From assembly GCA_031412915.1 (NCBI GenBank), contig JANODX010000079.1, positions 1 through 64,000 on the forward strand: DNA of 64,000 bases, written 5' to 3'. The position numbers and the translations under genes are program-made. Within the stretch, counting starts at the first letter, position 1. Each line of letters begins with the position of its first letter. The notes under the pieces are model-generated. The model was not told the origin of the DNA. It did not search any database and saw only the letters and a program-made list of their open reading frames with translations. The DNA comes from JAGNNV01 sp031412915 (GTDB lineage: Bacteria > Acidobacteriota > Vicinamibacteria > Fen-336 > JAGNNV01). Of the stretch, positions 7,438 to 16,400 are shown in pieces.

Positions 7438-9117
7438 TCACTTTGACGGCCGGGGCCGCGCCTTCTTCTTTGTCTGAGAGTCGGTGGCCAGGATCTGGAA
7501 CACCAGCCACGTCCCGCCTCCGGCCGCGGCGAGGAAGAACAGCATGGCGAGCCCGGGGTAGCCGAGGATCTTCCACGACGTTTCGATCCGCATCAGCATG
7601 GCCGCGCCCACGATCATGGCCGCGAGGATGAGGCCCATGGTGATCCGGTTGGCGACCTTCTGAAACCCCTGAAGCAGGAGCTCCTCGTCGATGGCGTCGA
7701 CCTTCACCGCGATCTGGTTGTTGGCGATGTGGTCAAGGATCTTGTTCACCCGACCGGGCAGGCGTTCCACGAAGTCCTTGGTCTCGATGAGCGTGCCGAA
7801 CAGATTGCCGGCCGAGAACGACTGCCTCATCCGCCGCTGGGTCAACTCCGCGGAGCGGTGGCGGATCGTGGCATTGGGATCGAAGTCCGCGTCCAGCGTC
7901 CGCCCGACCTCGTCCAGGTTCAGCAGGGTCTTTCCGAGCATCGTCATTTCGGAGGGAACCCGATATCCGCAATCGCCGGAGACTCTGGTGATGGCGAGCA
8001 CGACCTTGCCCACCTGAATCTGCCCCATCTTGGAGTCGCGGTTCTCCGCGACCATCTCCCCGACCCGGCGGCGAAACGCGGCTTGGTCGGAACCATCACG
8101 TTCATCGGCGATCTTGATGGCGATGGTCGCCGCCTCATCGCCATGACCCTCGCTGATCGCCATCACGAGCTGCAACAGCTTCTCCTGAAGAGAAGGGCTC
8201 AGCCGAGTCACCATGCCCACGTCTAGAAGGGCGATGCGTCCGTCATCGGTGAGGATGACGTTTCCGGGATGGGGGTCGGCGTGGACAAAACCGTCGACCA
8301 GGATCTGTTGCAGGTAGGCTCGAAACAATTCGTCGGCGAGCAGCGCCCCATCGACATCCATCTGCGCGAGCGGGCTGATTTCGGTGATCTTCCGGCCCTT
8401 GATGAACTCGCTGGTCAGAACGACCGACGTCGAGTAGTCCTCGATGACGGAAGGGACCACGATGTTCTTGAATCCCGAGAGGTTCTCGCGCAGAGTGGCC
8501 TGGTTACGGGCTTCGAGCCGATAGTCGAGCTCCTTAAGCAGGGACTTGCGGAACTCTTCCACGATCTCCGTGTAGCCGAACTTTCGCCCCGCGTCCGTGT
8601 GTTTGTCGGCGAACTCGGCCATATTCGCGAGCGCTTCGAGGTCCGTGACGATAAGCTCGCGAATCAGAGGCCGCTGCACCTTGACCACGACCTCTCGCCC
8701 GTCGCGCATGGTGGCGCGATGAACCTGGCCGAGAGAGGCCGCAGCGAGCGGCTCTCTCTCGAACGTCGCGAAGGCCTTGGAAATCCTCACTCCGAGCTCC
8801 GCAGTTACGATCTCCTCCAACTGCTCATAGGGGAAGGGAGCGACGTCGTCCTGCAGTCGCGCCAGCGCCACCAGGAAAGGAGGGGGCAGCAAGTCCGAGC
8901 GAGTCGACAGAAGCTGGCCGATCTTTATGTAGGTCGGTCCGAGCGCCTCCAGATCGCGGGCGAAGCGCTCGGATAACTCGGCCGTGGGCGTGTCCTTCGC
9001 CTGGTCCTTCTCGTCGGAGACACCATCCACTCCGCTCCGGTTCACAAGATCTGAGCGGCCATAGCGAATGAGAAGGCGCGCAATGTCTCGGTAACGCTTC
9101 AGATGACGGATGTTCAA
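7438..9117 (-). CDS. UbiB/ABC1 (AarF)-family atypical kinase
   Basis: The 559-residue product shows the family's diagnostic KxGQ motif (YIKIGQLLSTRSDLLP, about residues 85-100) and the Ala-rich loop that replaces the glycine-rich loop (AAASLGQVHRA). It also has the catalytic VHADPHPGN and the metal-binding LLDVGM segments. Two hydrophobic helices at the C-terminus (about residues 500-550) anchor it in the membrane, followed by a basic KKKARPRPSK tail. UbiB proteins support ubiquinone or isoprenoid-lipid homeostasis through ATPase activity. The start is TTG at 9117 with GGAGG about 10 bp upstream. It is followed after 6 bp by the flavin-Rieske gene, suggesting a joint redox or quinone-related role. 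Confidence 0.9.
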   Translation of the reverse strand: MNIRHLKRYRDIARLLIRYGRSDLVNRSGVDGVSDEKDQAKDTPTAELSERFARDLEALGPTYIKIGQLLSTRSDLLPPPFLVALARLQDDVAPFPYEQLEEIVTAELGVRISKAFATFEREPLAAASLGQVHRATMRDGREVVVKVQRPLIRELIVTDLEALANMAEFADKHTDAGRKFGYTEIVEEFRKSLLKELDYRLEARNQATLRENLSGFKNIVVPSVIEDYSTSVVLTSEFIKGRKITEISPLAQMDVDGALLADELFRAYLQQILVDGFVHADPHPGNVILTDDGRIALLDVGMVTRLSPSLQEKLLQLVMAISEGHGDEAATIAIKIADERDGSDQAAFRRRVGEMVAENRDSKMGQIQVGKVVLAITRVSGDCGYRVPSEMTMLGKTLLNLDEVGRTLDADFDPNATIRHRSAELTQRRMRQSFSAGNLFGTLIETKDFVERLPGRVNKILDHIANNQIAVKVDAIDEELLLQGFQKVANRITMGLILAAMIVGAAMLMRIETSWKILGYPGLAMLFFLAAAGGGTWLVFQILATDSQTKKKARPRPSK

Positions 9118-9450
9118 ACCTCAAGGCCTCCATGAAGACGGATGACCCCATGCAGTGAGCAAATATCGTGCCTCGGGGGCTCGGAGCGTTGGTTCTCGTT
9201 CCGAGCCGCTTCCGTCGACCTGGCCTCCCTGTTTTCTCGCAAACCGACGGTTTTTCGATGTCGGGCTTTGTCGTTTCTACAACGACGGACTCACCCGTCG
9301 TTCGCTACTTGTCCGCAGTCCACCGGCGGGTCTGACGCCCCACCAACGCACGGAGACACAGAGCGGCACCGCACAGACTTTGCCGGGTGCAACGCGGAGA
9401 CTGGCTTCCCAGACTGACATCTATCGGCAACAATGTGGAGCACGAGAACC
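9118..9450. other. Intergenic region with nested, mutually exclusive hairpins
   Basis: No gene is seen between the divergent starts at 9117 and 9451. GTCGTT (9270-9275) can pair with AACGAC (9281-9286). The same bases, extended to AACGACGG (9281-9288), can instead pair perfectly with CCGTCGTT (9295-9302) across a 6-base loop. The two hairpins exclude each other and lie about 150 bp before the membrane-protein gene on the plus strand. There is no T tract after either, so neither is a standard intrinsic terminator. Confidence 0.35.
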
Positions 9451-10416
9451 ATGAACCAAGTGATGCGTGACAGCCCGCCTCAGGAGGCCCGCAACTCAGT
9501 TGCCGCGACCACCAACCCTGCGTCATCAAGCGCGGTCTCGTGGGCAGCGATACTCGCGGGTGCTTCGGCGACTGCGGCGTTCTCGCTAAGTCTGCTCTTG
9601 CTGGGCTCCGGGCTTGGCCTCGCCGCCGTCTCGCCCTGGGTCAGCGCCGGAATCAGCGCTGCCACTTTCGGGACGTCCGCCATTCTCTGGATCACCATGA
9701 CCCAGCTTGTCTCCGCGGGGCTCGGGGGGTATCTGGCGGGTCGGCTCAGGACGAGGTGGGTTGGCGTTCACACTGACGAGGTGCATTTTCGAGATACCGC
9801 CCACGGCTTCCTGGCCTGGGCGATTGCCGCTCTGATTCACGCGGCGTTGCTGACCTCGGTGATCGCATCCGTGGTAGGCGGTGGAGTCCTCGTCGGGGCG
9901 TCCATCGCGGGTGGCGTGGCCACCGGGGCCGCAACAGGAACGACGTCGGTTCGGGGTTCCGGCGGCACCGGGGACGCGTCCGCCGGCCCGTTGGCGTACT
10001 TCGTCGATTCACTCTTTCGTACGGGCGTGGACGCAGCGTCAGCCTCTCCCCGAACAAACGGCCAGCCGGCCGCCGCTCTGTCCGCTGACGCTGCGTCCAC
10101 TGCCGAAGTTTCGAGGATCTTCGTGTTCAGCGGACGGCAGCAGTCACTCCCTGCCGACGACGTCCGTTATCTTGGTCAGGTAGTCGCCGAGCGTACCGGT
10201 CTCGCCCAGAATGACGCGCAGACCCGAGTCACGGAGACATACGGTCGCCTGCAGGCGACCATGAGCGAAATGGAAGCGGCGGCGAAGTTGGCGGCCGACA
10301 AGGCCCGCAAGACATCGTCCTACGCGGCCCTGTGGCTCTTCATCTCGCTTCTGATCGGAGCTTTCGTCGCGAGCTTGTCAGCCACGTACGGCGGGCGCTG
10401 CCGCGACCTTTCATAA
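9451..10416 (+). CDS. Conserved-looking multi-spanning membrane protein
   Basis: The 321-residue product has a short polar N-terminus. It then has a Gly/Ala/Ser-rich hydrophobic block (about residues 27-60, AAILAGASATAAFSLSLLLL), a second (about 68-95) and a third (about 122-150), a long periplasmic or cytoplasmic loop of about 130 residues, and a C-terminal helix (AALWLFISLLIGAFVASL). The loop contains a helical segment rich in Ala, Glu and Lys just before the last helix. The ATG at 9451 is preferred over an in-frame ATG at 9433 because GGAG lies 11 bp before it. A 23-codon membrane peptide gene follows after 19 bp. Similar proteins are annotated as hypothetical membrane proteins; no function is known to me. 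Confidence 0.65.
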   Translation: MNQVMRDSPPQEARNSVAATTNPASSSAVSWAAILAGASATAAFSLSLLLLGSGLGLAAVSPWVSAGISAATFGTSAILWITMTQLVSAGLGGYLAGRLRTRWVGVHTDEVHFRDTAHGFLAWAIAALIHAALLTSVIASVVGGGVLVGASIAGGVATGAATGTTSVRGSGGTGDASAGPLAYFVDSLFRTGVDAASASPRTNGQPAAALSADAASTAEVSRIFVFSGRQQSLPADDVRYLGQVVAERTGLAQNDAQTRVTETYGRLQATMSEMEAAAKLAADKARKTSSYAALWLFISLLIGAFVASLSATYGGRCRDLS

Positions 10417-10435
10417 CCACAATCTGGAGATACCC

Positions 10436-10507
10436 ATGCGCTCGATACTTCTGTACTTTCTAGGCGTTCCCATCCCTATCATCATTCTGATTGCGCTCTT
10501 GCGTTAA
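10436..10507 (+). CDS. 23-residue hydrophobic membrane peptide
   Basis: A GGAGA ribosome binding site (about 10426-10430) sits 5 bp before the ATG. The 23 codons encode one hydrophobic helix (ILLYFLGVPIPIIILIALL) flanked by Arg at both ends, then TAA. Very short peptides with this 'LLxxLGxPIPIIIL' pattern recur in proteobacteria downstream of larger membrane-protein genes. The gap of 19 bp to the upstream gene suggests co-transcription and perhaps physical association with it. It is too short for most gene finders. Its function is unknown. Confidence 0.65.
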   Translation: MRSILLYFLGVPIPIIILIALLR

Positions 10508-10611
10508 TCGGACACGATAGGGCCGCGAGTGAGGCAGTTCATGGCCGGGGCTGCCGCTCGTACTCCAACGCAGGCCCTTGCGGAGCGCGCCTGCCTGGCG
10601 CGCGCTTGTGT

Positions 10612-11007
10612 CTAGCCAGGCGGCTGCATCGTCGGCAACGGGCGGGGAGTGGGCAACACGGCCGGAGTCGGCAATACGGGGGGAGTGGGCAACGCGCCGG
10701 GAGTGGGCATGATCCTCGGCGTCGGCATCCGCGGTGGTGTTGGCATAACCCTGGGGGTGGGCGCGGCCCGCGGTGTCGGCAGGACTCGAGGCGTGGGCAG
10801 GATGCGGGGTGTCGGAACAACATCCGGCGTGGGGGCCGCCGGGGGTGCGGGCGCGATCATGGGCGTGGAAGTGGAAGTGGCCGGGGCCCTCAGCGCTCCG
10901 GCCTGAACCCAGGGAGTCAACGCGGCCAGAAGCACCCCAAGGGTGACGAGTTGAAATCGGGAAGGCTCGGATTCAACTCCGGTCACGCGTCGTCCGATCT
11001 CGGTCAT
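10612..11007 (-). CDS. Exported protein with PTPxxx hexapeptide repeats
   Basis: The 131-residue product starts at the ATG at 11007 behind a GAGAAGGAGC ribosome binding site. A hydrophobic segment (FQLVTLGVLLAALTPWVQAG) acts as a signal peptide or anchor. After a Ser/Thr/Pro/Ala-rich linker come 11 consecutive hexapeptides of the form PTPxxx, in which the third to sixth positions often hold Arg and Leu, Val or Met. Such Pro-rich tracts form extended rods that span the periplasm or cell wall. The opposite strand also has an open frame (GVGxxxGVG), a by-product of the same repeats; the ribosome binding site and signal peptide favour the minus strand. Confidence 0.55.
   Translation of the reverse strand: MTEIGRRVTGVESEPSRFQLVTLGVLLAALTPWVQAGALRAPATSTSTPMIAPAPPAAPTPDVVPTPRILPTPRVLPTPRAAPTPRVMPTPPRMPTPRIMPTPGALPTPPVLPTPAVLPTPRPLPTMQPPG
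10636..10833 (-). repeat. 18-bp minisatellite, 11 copies
   Basis: Eleven tandem 18-base units encode the PTPxxx hexapeptides of the surrounding gene. The first half of each unit (encoding Pro-Thr-Pro) is strongly conserved and the second half varies. Units are in register with no frame change, so copy-number change would lengthen or shorten the protein without breaking it. Confidence 0.8.
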
Positions 11008-11190
11008 GGTGCTCCTTCTCGCTCGGATCAAGGGCCGAGGTCGTGGAAGGAGTGTGCAGGATCGGTGCCGATCCCCGACCTAGCGAATCGCCGCGAAACA
11101 GGGCGAGATGGCCGTCATGGTCCCGGCCCTTGCCTCGCGCTTTCTACAAACCGTGACGCCTCGGATGGCCAGGGGGCGAACCGCGCCTGG

Positions 11191-12135
11191 TCAGCGGACG
11201 CTGCCCATCGCCATCGCCTGGGCGGCATCGAGAGTCGGCGCCACGGTCTGCGGTTGGAGCAAGGCTTGTTCGGCCAGGTATGCGTCGATCCGCCTTTCCA
11301 TGCGGCGCGGGAATCGTGGCACCGGTCCGGCAAGGCTGTCCTTGTAGATGCGCAGCATGATCTCGCGGAAGATCGGCAGCGCAGCGCGTCCTCCGGTCTC
11401 CCTGTTACCCATGGTGCGGTTGTCGTCGAAGCCGATCCGGACGGCCACGGTGATCCCGGCCGAGCCATAGGTGGACCTGACGAAGAGGGCGTCCTTGAAG
11501 TCCGTCGTGGTCCCGGTCTTGCCCATCGCGGGGATGGGAAAGCTACCTCCATCAAGGGCGTTCGCGGTTCCGCTTCCAGGGCCTCATTCACGATGGCCTG
11601 AGCGCGCGCGTCCACCGTGGAGCTGACCGCGATTCGACCCTGCACCAGATCGTCGAGACTGAAGCGCCCCCTATCGAGAAGGCTGAGTTCCTTGAAGACG
11701 TTCTGGATGGCGGCGGGAGCCTCGGTTTCGGTCGGATTCCTGACCGCGGTGACCACCGGCTCGCCCTGACACATCCTCGCGACACTCGCCGTGATGTCGC
11801 CATTCCTCGCCATCTGCGCGAGGATTTCGTTGCGCCGGCGCAAGGGTTTGGCCGCCCCCGCCATGGGCGCGTACTCGCGCGGCGACTTCGAGATGCCGAC
11901 CAGCAAGGCCGCCTTCCCGGCATCTTCCGTGACGTAGGTTCCAAGCGGCTTGTTGAAGTAGAACTCGGACGCGGCCGCGAAGCCGTAACGACCATTGCCC
12001 AGATAGATGAAGCTAGCGTATCGAGCGAAGATCTCGCGCTTGGCCCGCTCCTGAGACCCGTAGCGCTTTCGCATCTGCTCCTCGAGCCAGAACGCCAGCC
12101 GGACTTCCTCGAGCTTCCGGCAAAGCTGATTTCTG
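11191..12135 (-). pseudogene. Broken class A penicillin-binding protein (peptidoglycan transglycosylase/transpeptidase)
   Basis: The 5' part encodes RKLEEVRLAFWLEEQMRKRYG, then IYLGNGRYGFAAASEFYF and KAALLVGISKSPREYAPM, the C-terminal half of a family-51 transglycosylase domain. After VDARAQAIVNEALE the frame breaks near 11570. A second frame continues with GTANALDGGSFPIPAMGKTG and TTTDFKDALFV, carrying the KTGT motif of the transpeptidase. The whole transpeptidase core with its SxxK serine and SxN motifs is missing, so an internal deletion has joined the two parts. The N-terminal membrane anchor and the catalytic Glu region of the transglycosylase are also absent. The gene cannot make an active enzyme. 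Confidence 0.8.
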
Positions 12136-12161
12136 GCCGAGACACCGAGCACGGCGGACGG

Positions 12162-12416
12162 GAGGCGCTTGCTCCGCGTTCAGGCAAAGACACCCGCGAG
12201 TTGATGGGGCGCAAGCTCAGTGACACCGCGGACTCAACCCTGGCCATGAAGGATCGGATGGTCGACAAGCTGAACTCCGCCGCGGATACGGCCCGCGCCT
12301 TCAAGGATCGGGCGCTCCGGCGGGGCGAGGATATTCGTGAGGAGGCCGCGCACGGTCTCGAGGAGGCAGCCTCCGTCCTCGCCGGCAACGGTACGCACAA
12401 ACTGGGAAGAGGCTGA
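12162..12416 (+). pseudogene. 5'-truncated YtxH-like protein
   Basis: The frame reads APRSGKDTRELMGRKLSDTA and continues as an amphipathic helix rich in Asp, Arg, Lys and Ala (NSAADTARAFKDRALRRGED), ending at TGA 12416. 'LLAPxSGKxTRexl' is the signature just after the N-terminal membrane helix in YtxH-domain proteins, but here the helix is missing and the upstream bases are antisense to the broken penicillin-binding protein. A TTG or ATG at 12201/12204 could still start a 70-residue fragment. Both this gene and the PBP gene lost their 5' ends at the same junction near 12140-12162. Confidence 0.6.
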
Positions 12417-12455
12417 CCGCGGCCTGAAAGCGGGACCGACCTTTCATGACGGCCG

Positions 12456-12479
12456 GCATGGATCCCCGGGGATCCATGC
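12456..12479. repeat. Perfect 24-bp palindrome between converging genes
   Basis: GCATGGATCCCC (12456-12467) is followed with no spacer by its exact reverse complement (12468-12479). It lies in the 84-bp gap between the end of the YtxH remnant (plus strand) and the end of the alpha/beta hydrolase gene (minus strand). It could form a cruciform or a bidirectional terminator stem, though a perfect palindrome has no natural loop and no T tract follows. Confidence 0.75.
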
Positions 12480-12500
12480 TGAGTCGAAATCCGAGCCTGC

Positions 12501-13193
12501 TCAGGCCGCGCGGGGCGCTGGAAATCGGGCGTTGTGTTCGGGGGGCGAAAAGGCTTCGGCCTTGTTCTCGAGGAATCGGCGCTGAAGCCAGCGCGAAACA
12601 TCACTCAGCTGGCGACGGCCGGTCGAATGGCCACATGCATAAGCGTGCCACTCCGTTTCGTAGTGTTTCGAGGCCAGGAGCCGCTCGCTCTCCCGGCCCA
12701 TGGTGTAGGGAACCAAGGTGTCGAGGAAGCCGTGGCCGAAGAACACCGGCGGCGAGAGAGGTGTCGCCTCGCCGATCCGATCCAGGAACGGCATCGCGGT
12801 CGCGAGGGCGATGATTCCGTCGATCTCGCCCTGGAGACGTAAGCCGGCGTTGAGGGCCAGAGCCCCGCCCAGCGAGAACCCCATGAGGATGATTCCGCGC
12901 CCAAACGGATCGCGCGCTCGTTCCTCTCGAACCGCGCGGCAGATCATCGCGGTTGCCTCCTCGATACCCCCTCTGTCCAGGCGAGAGCGGTCATACGTGG
13001 AGACGTCATACCAGGCGAGGGCGGATGATCCGCTGAGGATCGTGAGATTCCTCCGGCCGGCCCTTGGGAAGATCCACCGGACGCGCGCCGAACCGGCGTG
13101 ATGCCTCACCTGAGCCATGGCCAACTCGATTTCCGCATCGCATAGAGCGATACCGTGAAGTGCGATGACGGTGAGGCGGCTTTCGAGTTTCAT
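12501..13193 (-). CDS. Alpha/beta hydrolase, carboxylesterase/phospholipase type
   Basis: The product from the ATG at 13193 is 230 residues. LTVIALHGIAL near the start is the first core strand and oxyanion-hole region, and IILMGFSLGGALALN contains the nucleophile elbow G-x-S-x-G. 'VFFGHGFLDTLVPYTMGRES' carries the catalytic Asp, and 'WHAYACGHS' supplies the His. This order and the length match the carboxylesterase/lysophospholipase group (YitV/EstB-like). A GTG start at 13331 would add 46 residues with no resemblance to the family, so I prefer the later ATG, although its ribosome binding site is weak. No signal peptide is visible. Substrate unknown. Confidence 0.8.
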   Translation of the reverse strand: MKLESRLTVIALHGIALCDAEIELAMAQVRHHAGSARVRWIFPRAGRRNLTILSGSSALAWYDVSTYDRSRLDRGGIEEATAMICRAVREERARDPFGRGIILMGFSLGGALALNAGLRLQGEIDGIIALATAMPFLDRIGEATPLSPPVFFGHGFLDTLVPYTMGRESERLLASKHYETEWHAYACGHSTGRRQLSDVSRWLQRRFLENKAEAFSPPEHNARFPAPRAA

Positions 13194-13471
13194 GCGCTGT
13201 CCCATCCCTCGAAGGAGCAAGAATCGCGCCACCGCTCCGGTCCCGTCTGCGCCCGAGGTCACAGCGTCTCCCCCATCAGCCTTGTCCATTTCGCGCGCCA
13301 GCAGGGCGTCCCCGAGTTGCTGGTCAGCCACGGTTCATGGCTCCTCGCAAGGGCTCGGCGAGCCAAGTTTCCGCAGGCTGTAGCTGAAGCCGAAGGCGAG
13401 GAAACGACATTTCCGCGTAGCCTCGGGAACGAAGAACCTCACGAGGTCCAAAGATCCTGCTTTCCCTTTCC

Positions 13472-16400
13472 TTGAAGAGCCTGCGCCGGCGTCTCGGGCT
13501 TTCCCTTGTCTGCATCCTGGCCGTGGCCCTGGCCGTGGCATCGCTCGGCGCGTCGCTGGGGGTGGGGGACGCGCTCGAGAAGGAACTGGAGCGACTGGCC
13601 CGGACCCGGCGCGGGCGGGCGACCGATGTCCTGGTTTTCCCAAGACCCTTGAGCGCCGAGGTGGTGGCTCGGGTAGGCGAACTCGGGGATCGGGCGGCCG
13701 CGGTCTATGACGAGCGGGGACGCGCGCGCATTCCCGAGGGTCCGCACATCGAGTCGACGGTTCTCGGCATCGACGACGGCTTCACCGCGCTTCACCGTCT
13801 TCCCTTCAAAGCGCCCAGGGGCCGTGAGGCGTATCTCTCGCAGCCCCTCGCGACCGCCCTGGGTGTCTCGGCGGGCGAGACCGTCCTTCTCGACCTGCCC
13901 AGGGCGCGAGCCCTGTCCGCATCGCTTCTCTTCGGTGATCGCAGCGGTGCCCAGGCCACCGTGCGCCTCAAGGTCGCGAAGATCCTTGGCTCCAGCGAGG
14001 GAAGCGAATTCACCTTACGGCCTTCGCCGGATCTGCCGCGTACCGTCTTTGCCTCATTCGATGTCCTGGCGGAAGCGGTTTCGATTGCCGGGTCCGAGAA
14101 CGCGTTTCGCCTGTCCCCTCTCGCCAATCGCATCCTGTTTCAGTCGCCCGATCCGGCCGGGAAAGACGCCCTCGCCCGCAGGGTGTTGGAGAGCCTTGCC
14201 CTTGAAGACTTCGGCCTTCGCACCTCGACCACCTCGCTCGGCGTCGTGGTCCACTCCAGCGAGGCCACGATCTCCCAGGCACTCGAGTCCTCCATACGCG
14301 CGTCGCTCGCCGCGAAGCCTCAGGAGGCTCTCGCGTATCTGGCGACGGGGATCGATCTCGGAAAGACGTCGCTGCCCTATTCGGTGGTGATGGGCCTCTC
14401 GCCCGAAGAGTTGAAGGCCCGAAGCGGGAGCGACGCTCTGGCCTCATCGAATCCGAGGGGCATCTGGCTCTCGGAATGGGCGGCTCGGGATCTTTCCGCG
14501 AAGCCGGGCGCCACCGTGACCCTGCGTTTCGATCTCTGGCGGGAAGCCGGACGCATCGAACCCCAGGCCGCCGAACTCACGGTCGTGGGCATCGTGCCCG
14601 ACGACAAGGCGGCCATCGATCGCGCCCTCGTGCCCACGTACCCGGGGATCTCCGACGCCGCGAGCCTTGGCGAGTGGGACCCCCCTTTCCCGATCGAGCT
14701 GGCTCGCATCCGACCCAAAGACGAGGTCTTCTGGAAGCGCTATGGCCCGTCGCCCAAGGCGTATCTCGACATCGCCACCGCGCGCGAACTCTTTGGAGAC
14801 TCCGGAAGCCGCCTGACCACACTGTTCGTGGCCGGCGTCACCGAGACCGACGTAGAGCGCGACGTGCTGCGACGGCTGCGTGAAGGTGTCCCGCCGTTCA
14901 CCATCCGAAATCTCGCTTCCACGAGCGGCGCTTCGAGCGCTCTTGACTTCGGCGCGTACTTCGGCGGCTTCTCCGCCCTGCTGATCATGTCCGCGCTGCT
15001 CGTGGCCGCCGCCTTCGTGCGCTTCCTGTTCGAGACCCGCGCGCGAGAGCTGGGCGTGCTTCGGATGTGCGGATGGACGGCCGGGGAGGTGCGACGTCTC
15101 TGCGTGACTGAGGCATCGTTGCTCTCCGCTCTGGGCGCCCTTCTTGGTCTCGTTCTGGTTCCTCTGGTCTCGCTCGGCCTGCAACAGATCCTCCGTCCCG
15201 TCTGGGCGCGCGGTGTTTCTGAATCTCCGGCGCTTGCGACCCTGGAGTCGCTGGTTGCGAGCACGGTGCTTGGCTTCGTCATGAGTGTCGCGGCGCTGGT
15301 TCTGGCGCTGCGTCTCACCTTGAAGCGCGAGCCGCTCGATCTTCTGCTGGGCCGTGAGGGCGAGGCCGCGGGTCGCCGTTCGGCCGGCCGAACCGCGGTC
15401 CTTCCTGCGGAGGCTGCGATCGTCTTCGGCCTGGCCGCTCTTCTCATCCGGACCGGCCGTCTGCCCGAGGGTCCGGGGTTCTTCCTCCTCGGCGGTTGCG
15501 CGCTCGCTTTCGGTCTCGGCCTGATGCGCGTGTGGGCGCTCGGCACAGGAGGGAATGCGCCCGCGAGTCCTTTGCGGGTGGGCCTTCGCGGTCTGCGTTT
15601 CCGGCCCGCCCGCGTGCTCTTCGTGGCGACCCTGCTTTCGAGCGCCACCTTCGTGGTGTTCGCGGTTTCGTCCTTCGCGAAGCGGGACACGTCGGATCGA
15701 AGCCCGAAGGGACCGCGTGGGGGTTTCGACCTCTTCGTCGAAACCAGCGGTCCGGTGTTCGATGACCTCGCGACTCCCGAAGGTCGTTTGCGGGCCGGGC
15801 TGGGCGATGCCGAGGGTCCGCTGGGGCGTACGGCCCTCTCGCGCTTCCGTCTGCGCGAAGGCGAGGACACAAGTTGCCTCAACCTCTACGCGCCGCGCAA
15901 TCCGCGCCTCCTGGGGGTCGAGAAGTCCTTCCGGGACCTCGGTCGGTTTTCGTTCGCCTCGAGCCTCGGCCGAACCGAGGCCGAGAAGGCAAACCCCTGG
16001 ATTCTCCTGATGGGGGAACCGGGGACCTTCAAGGACGTGCCCGCCATCGTCGACGCGAACTCGCTGCAATACGTCCTCCACAAGAAACTCGGCGAAACCA
16101 TGGACATCGTGGATGGTCACGGCCGCCCGCTCCGTCTCAGGTTCGTGGCCGCCCTCAAGGAGACGGCGCTGCGCAGCGAAATCCTCATCGCCGAAGAGGC
16201 GTTTGTGACCTACTTCCCGCAGGCCGAGGGCTATCGGGTCTTCCTCGCCGAGGCTCCGAGCGGGGAAGGGGAGATCGCCCAGGCCCTTCGGGATGCCTGG
16301 CGCGACCGCGGCGCCCTGGTGTCGAACCTCGCCGATCGGCTGGCCCGATACTACGAGGTCGAGAACACGTACCTCGCGTCGTTCCAGTGGCTCGGCGCCC

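Noticed and set aside
10649..10906. Gly/Val-rich plus-strand frame opposite the PTPxxx protein
   Set aside because: No ribosome binding site or signal peptide, while the minus strand has both; the periodicity comes from the shared 18-bp repeat.
14444..16120. Long open frame antisense to the FtsX-type permease (558 codons)
   Set aside because: Arg/Glu/Gly-rich composition typical of the reverse strand of a high-G+C gene; no motifs, no signal peptide, and the opposite strand has a clear permease.
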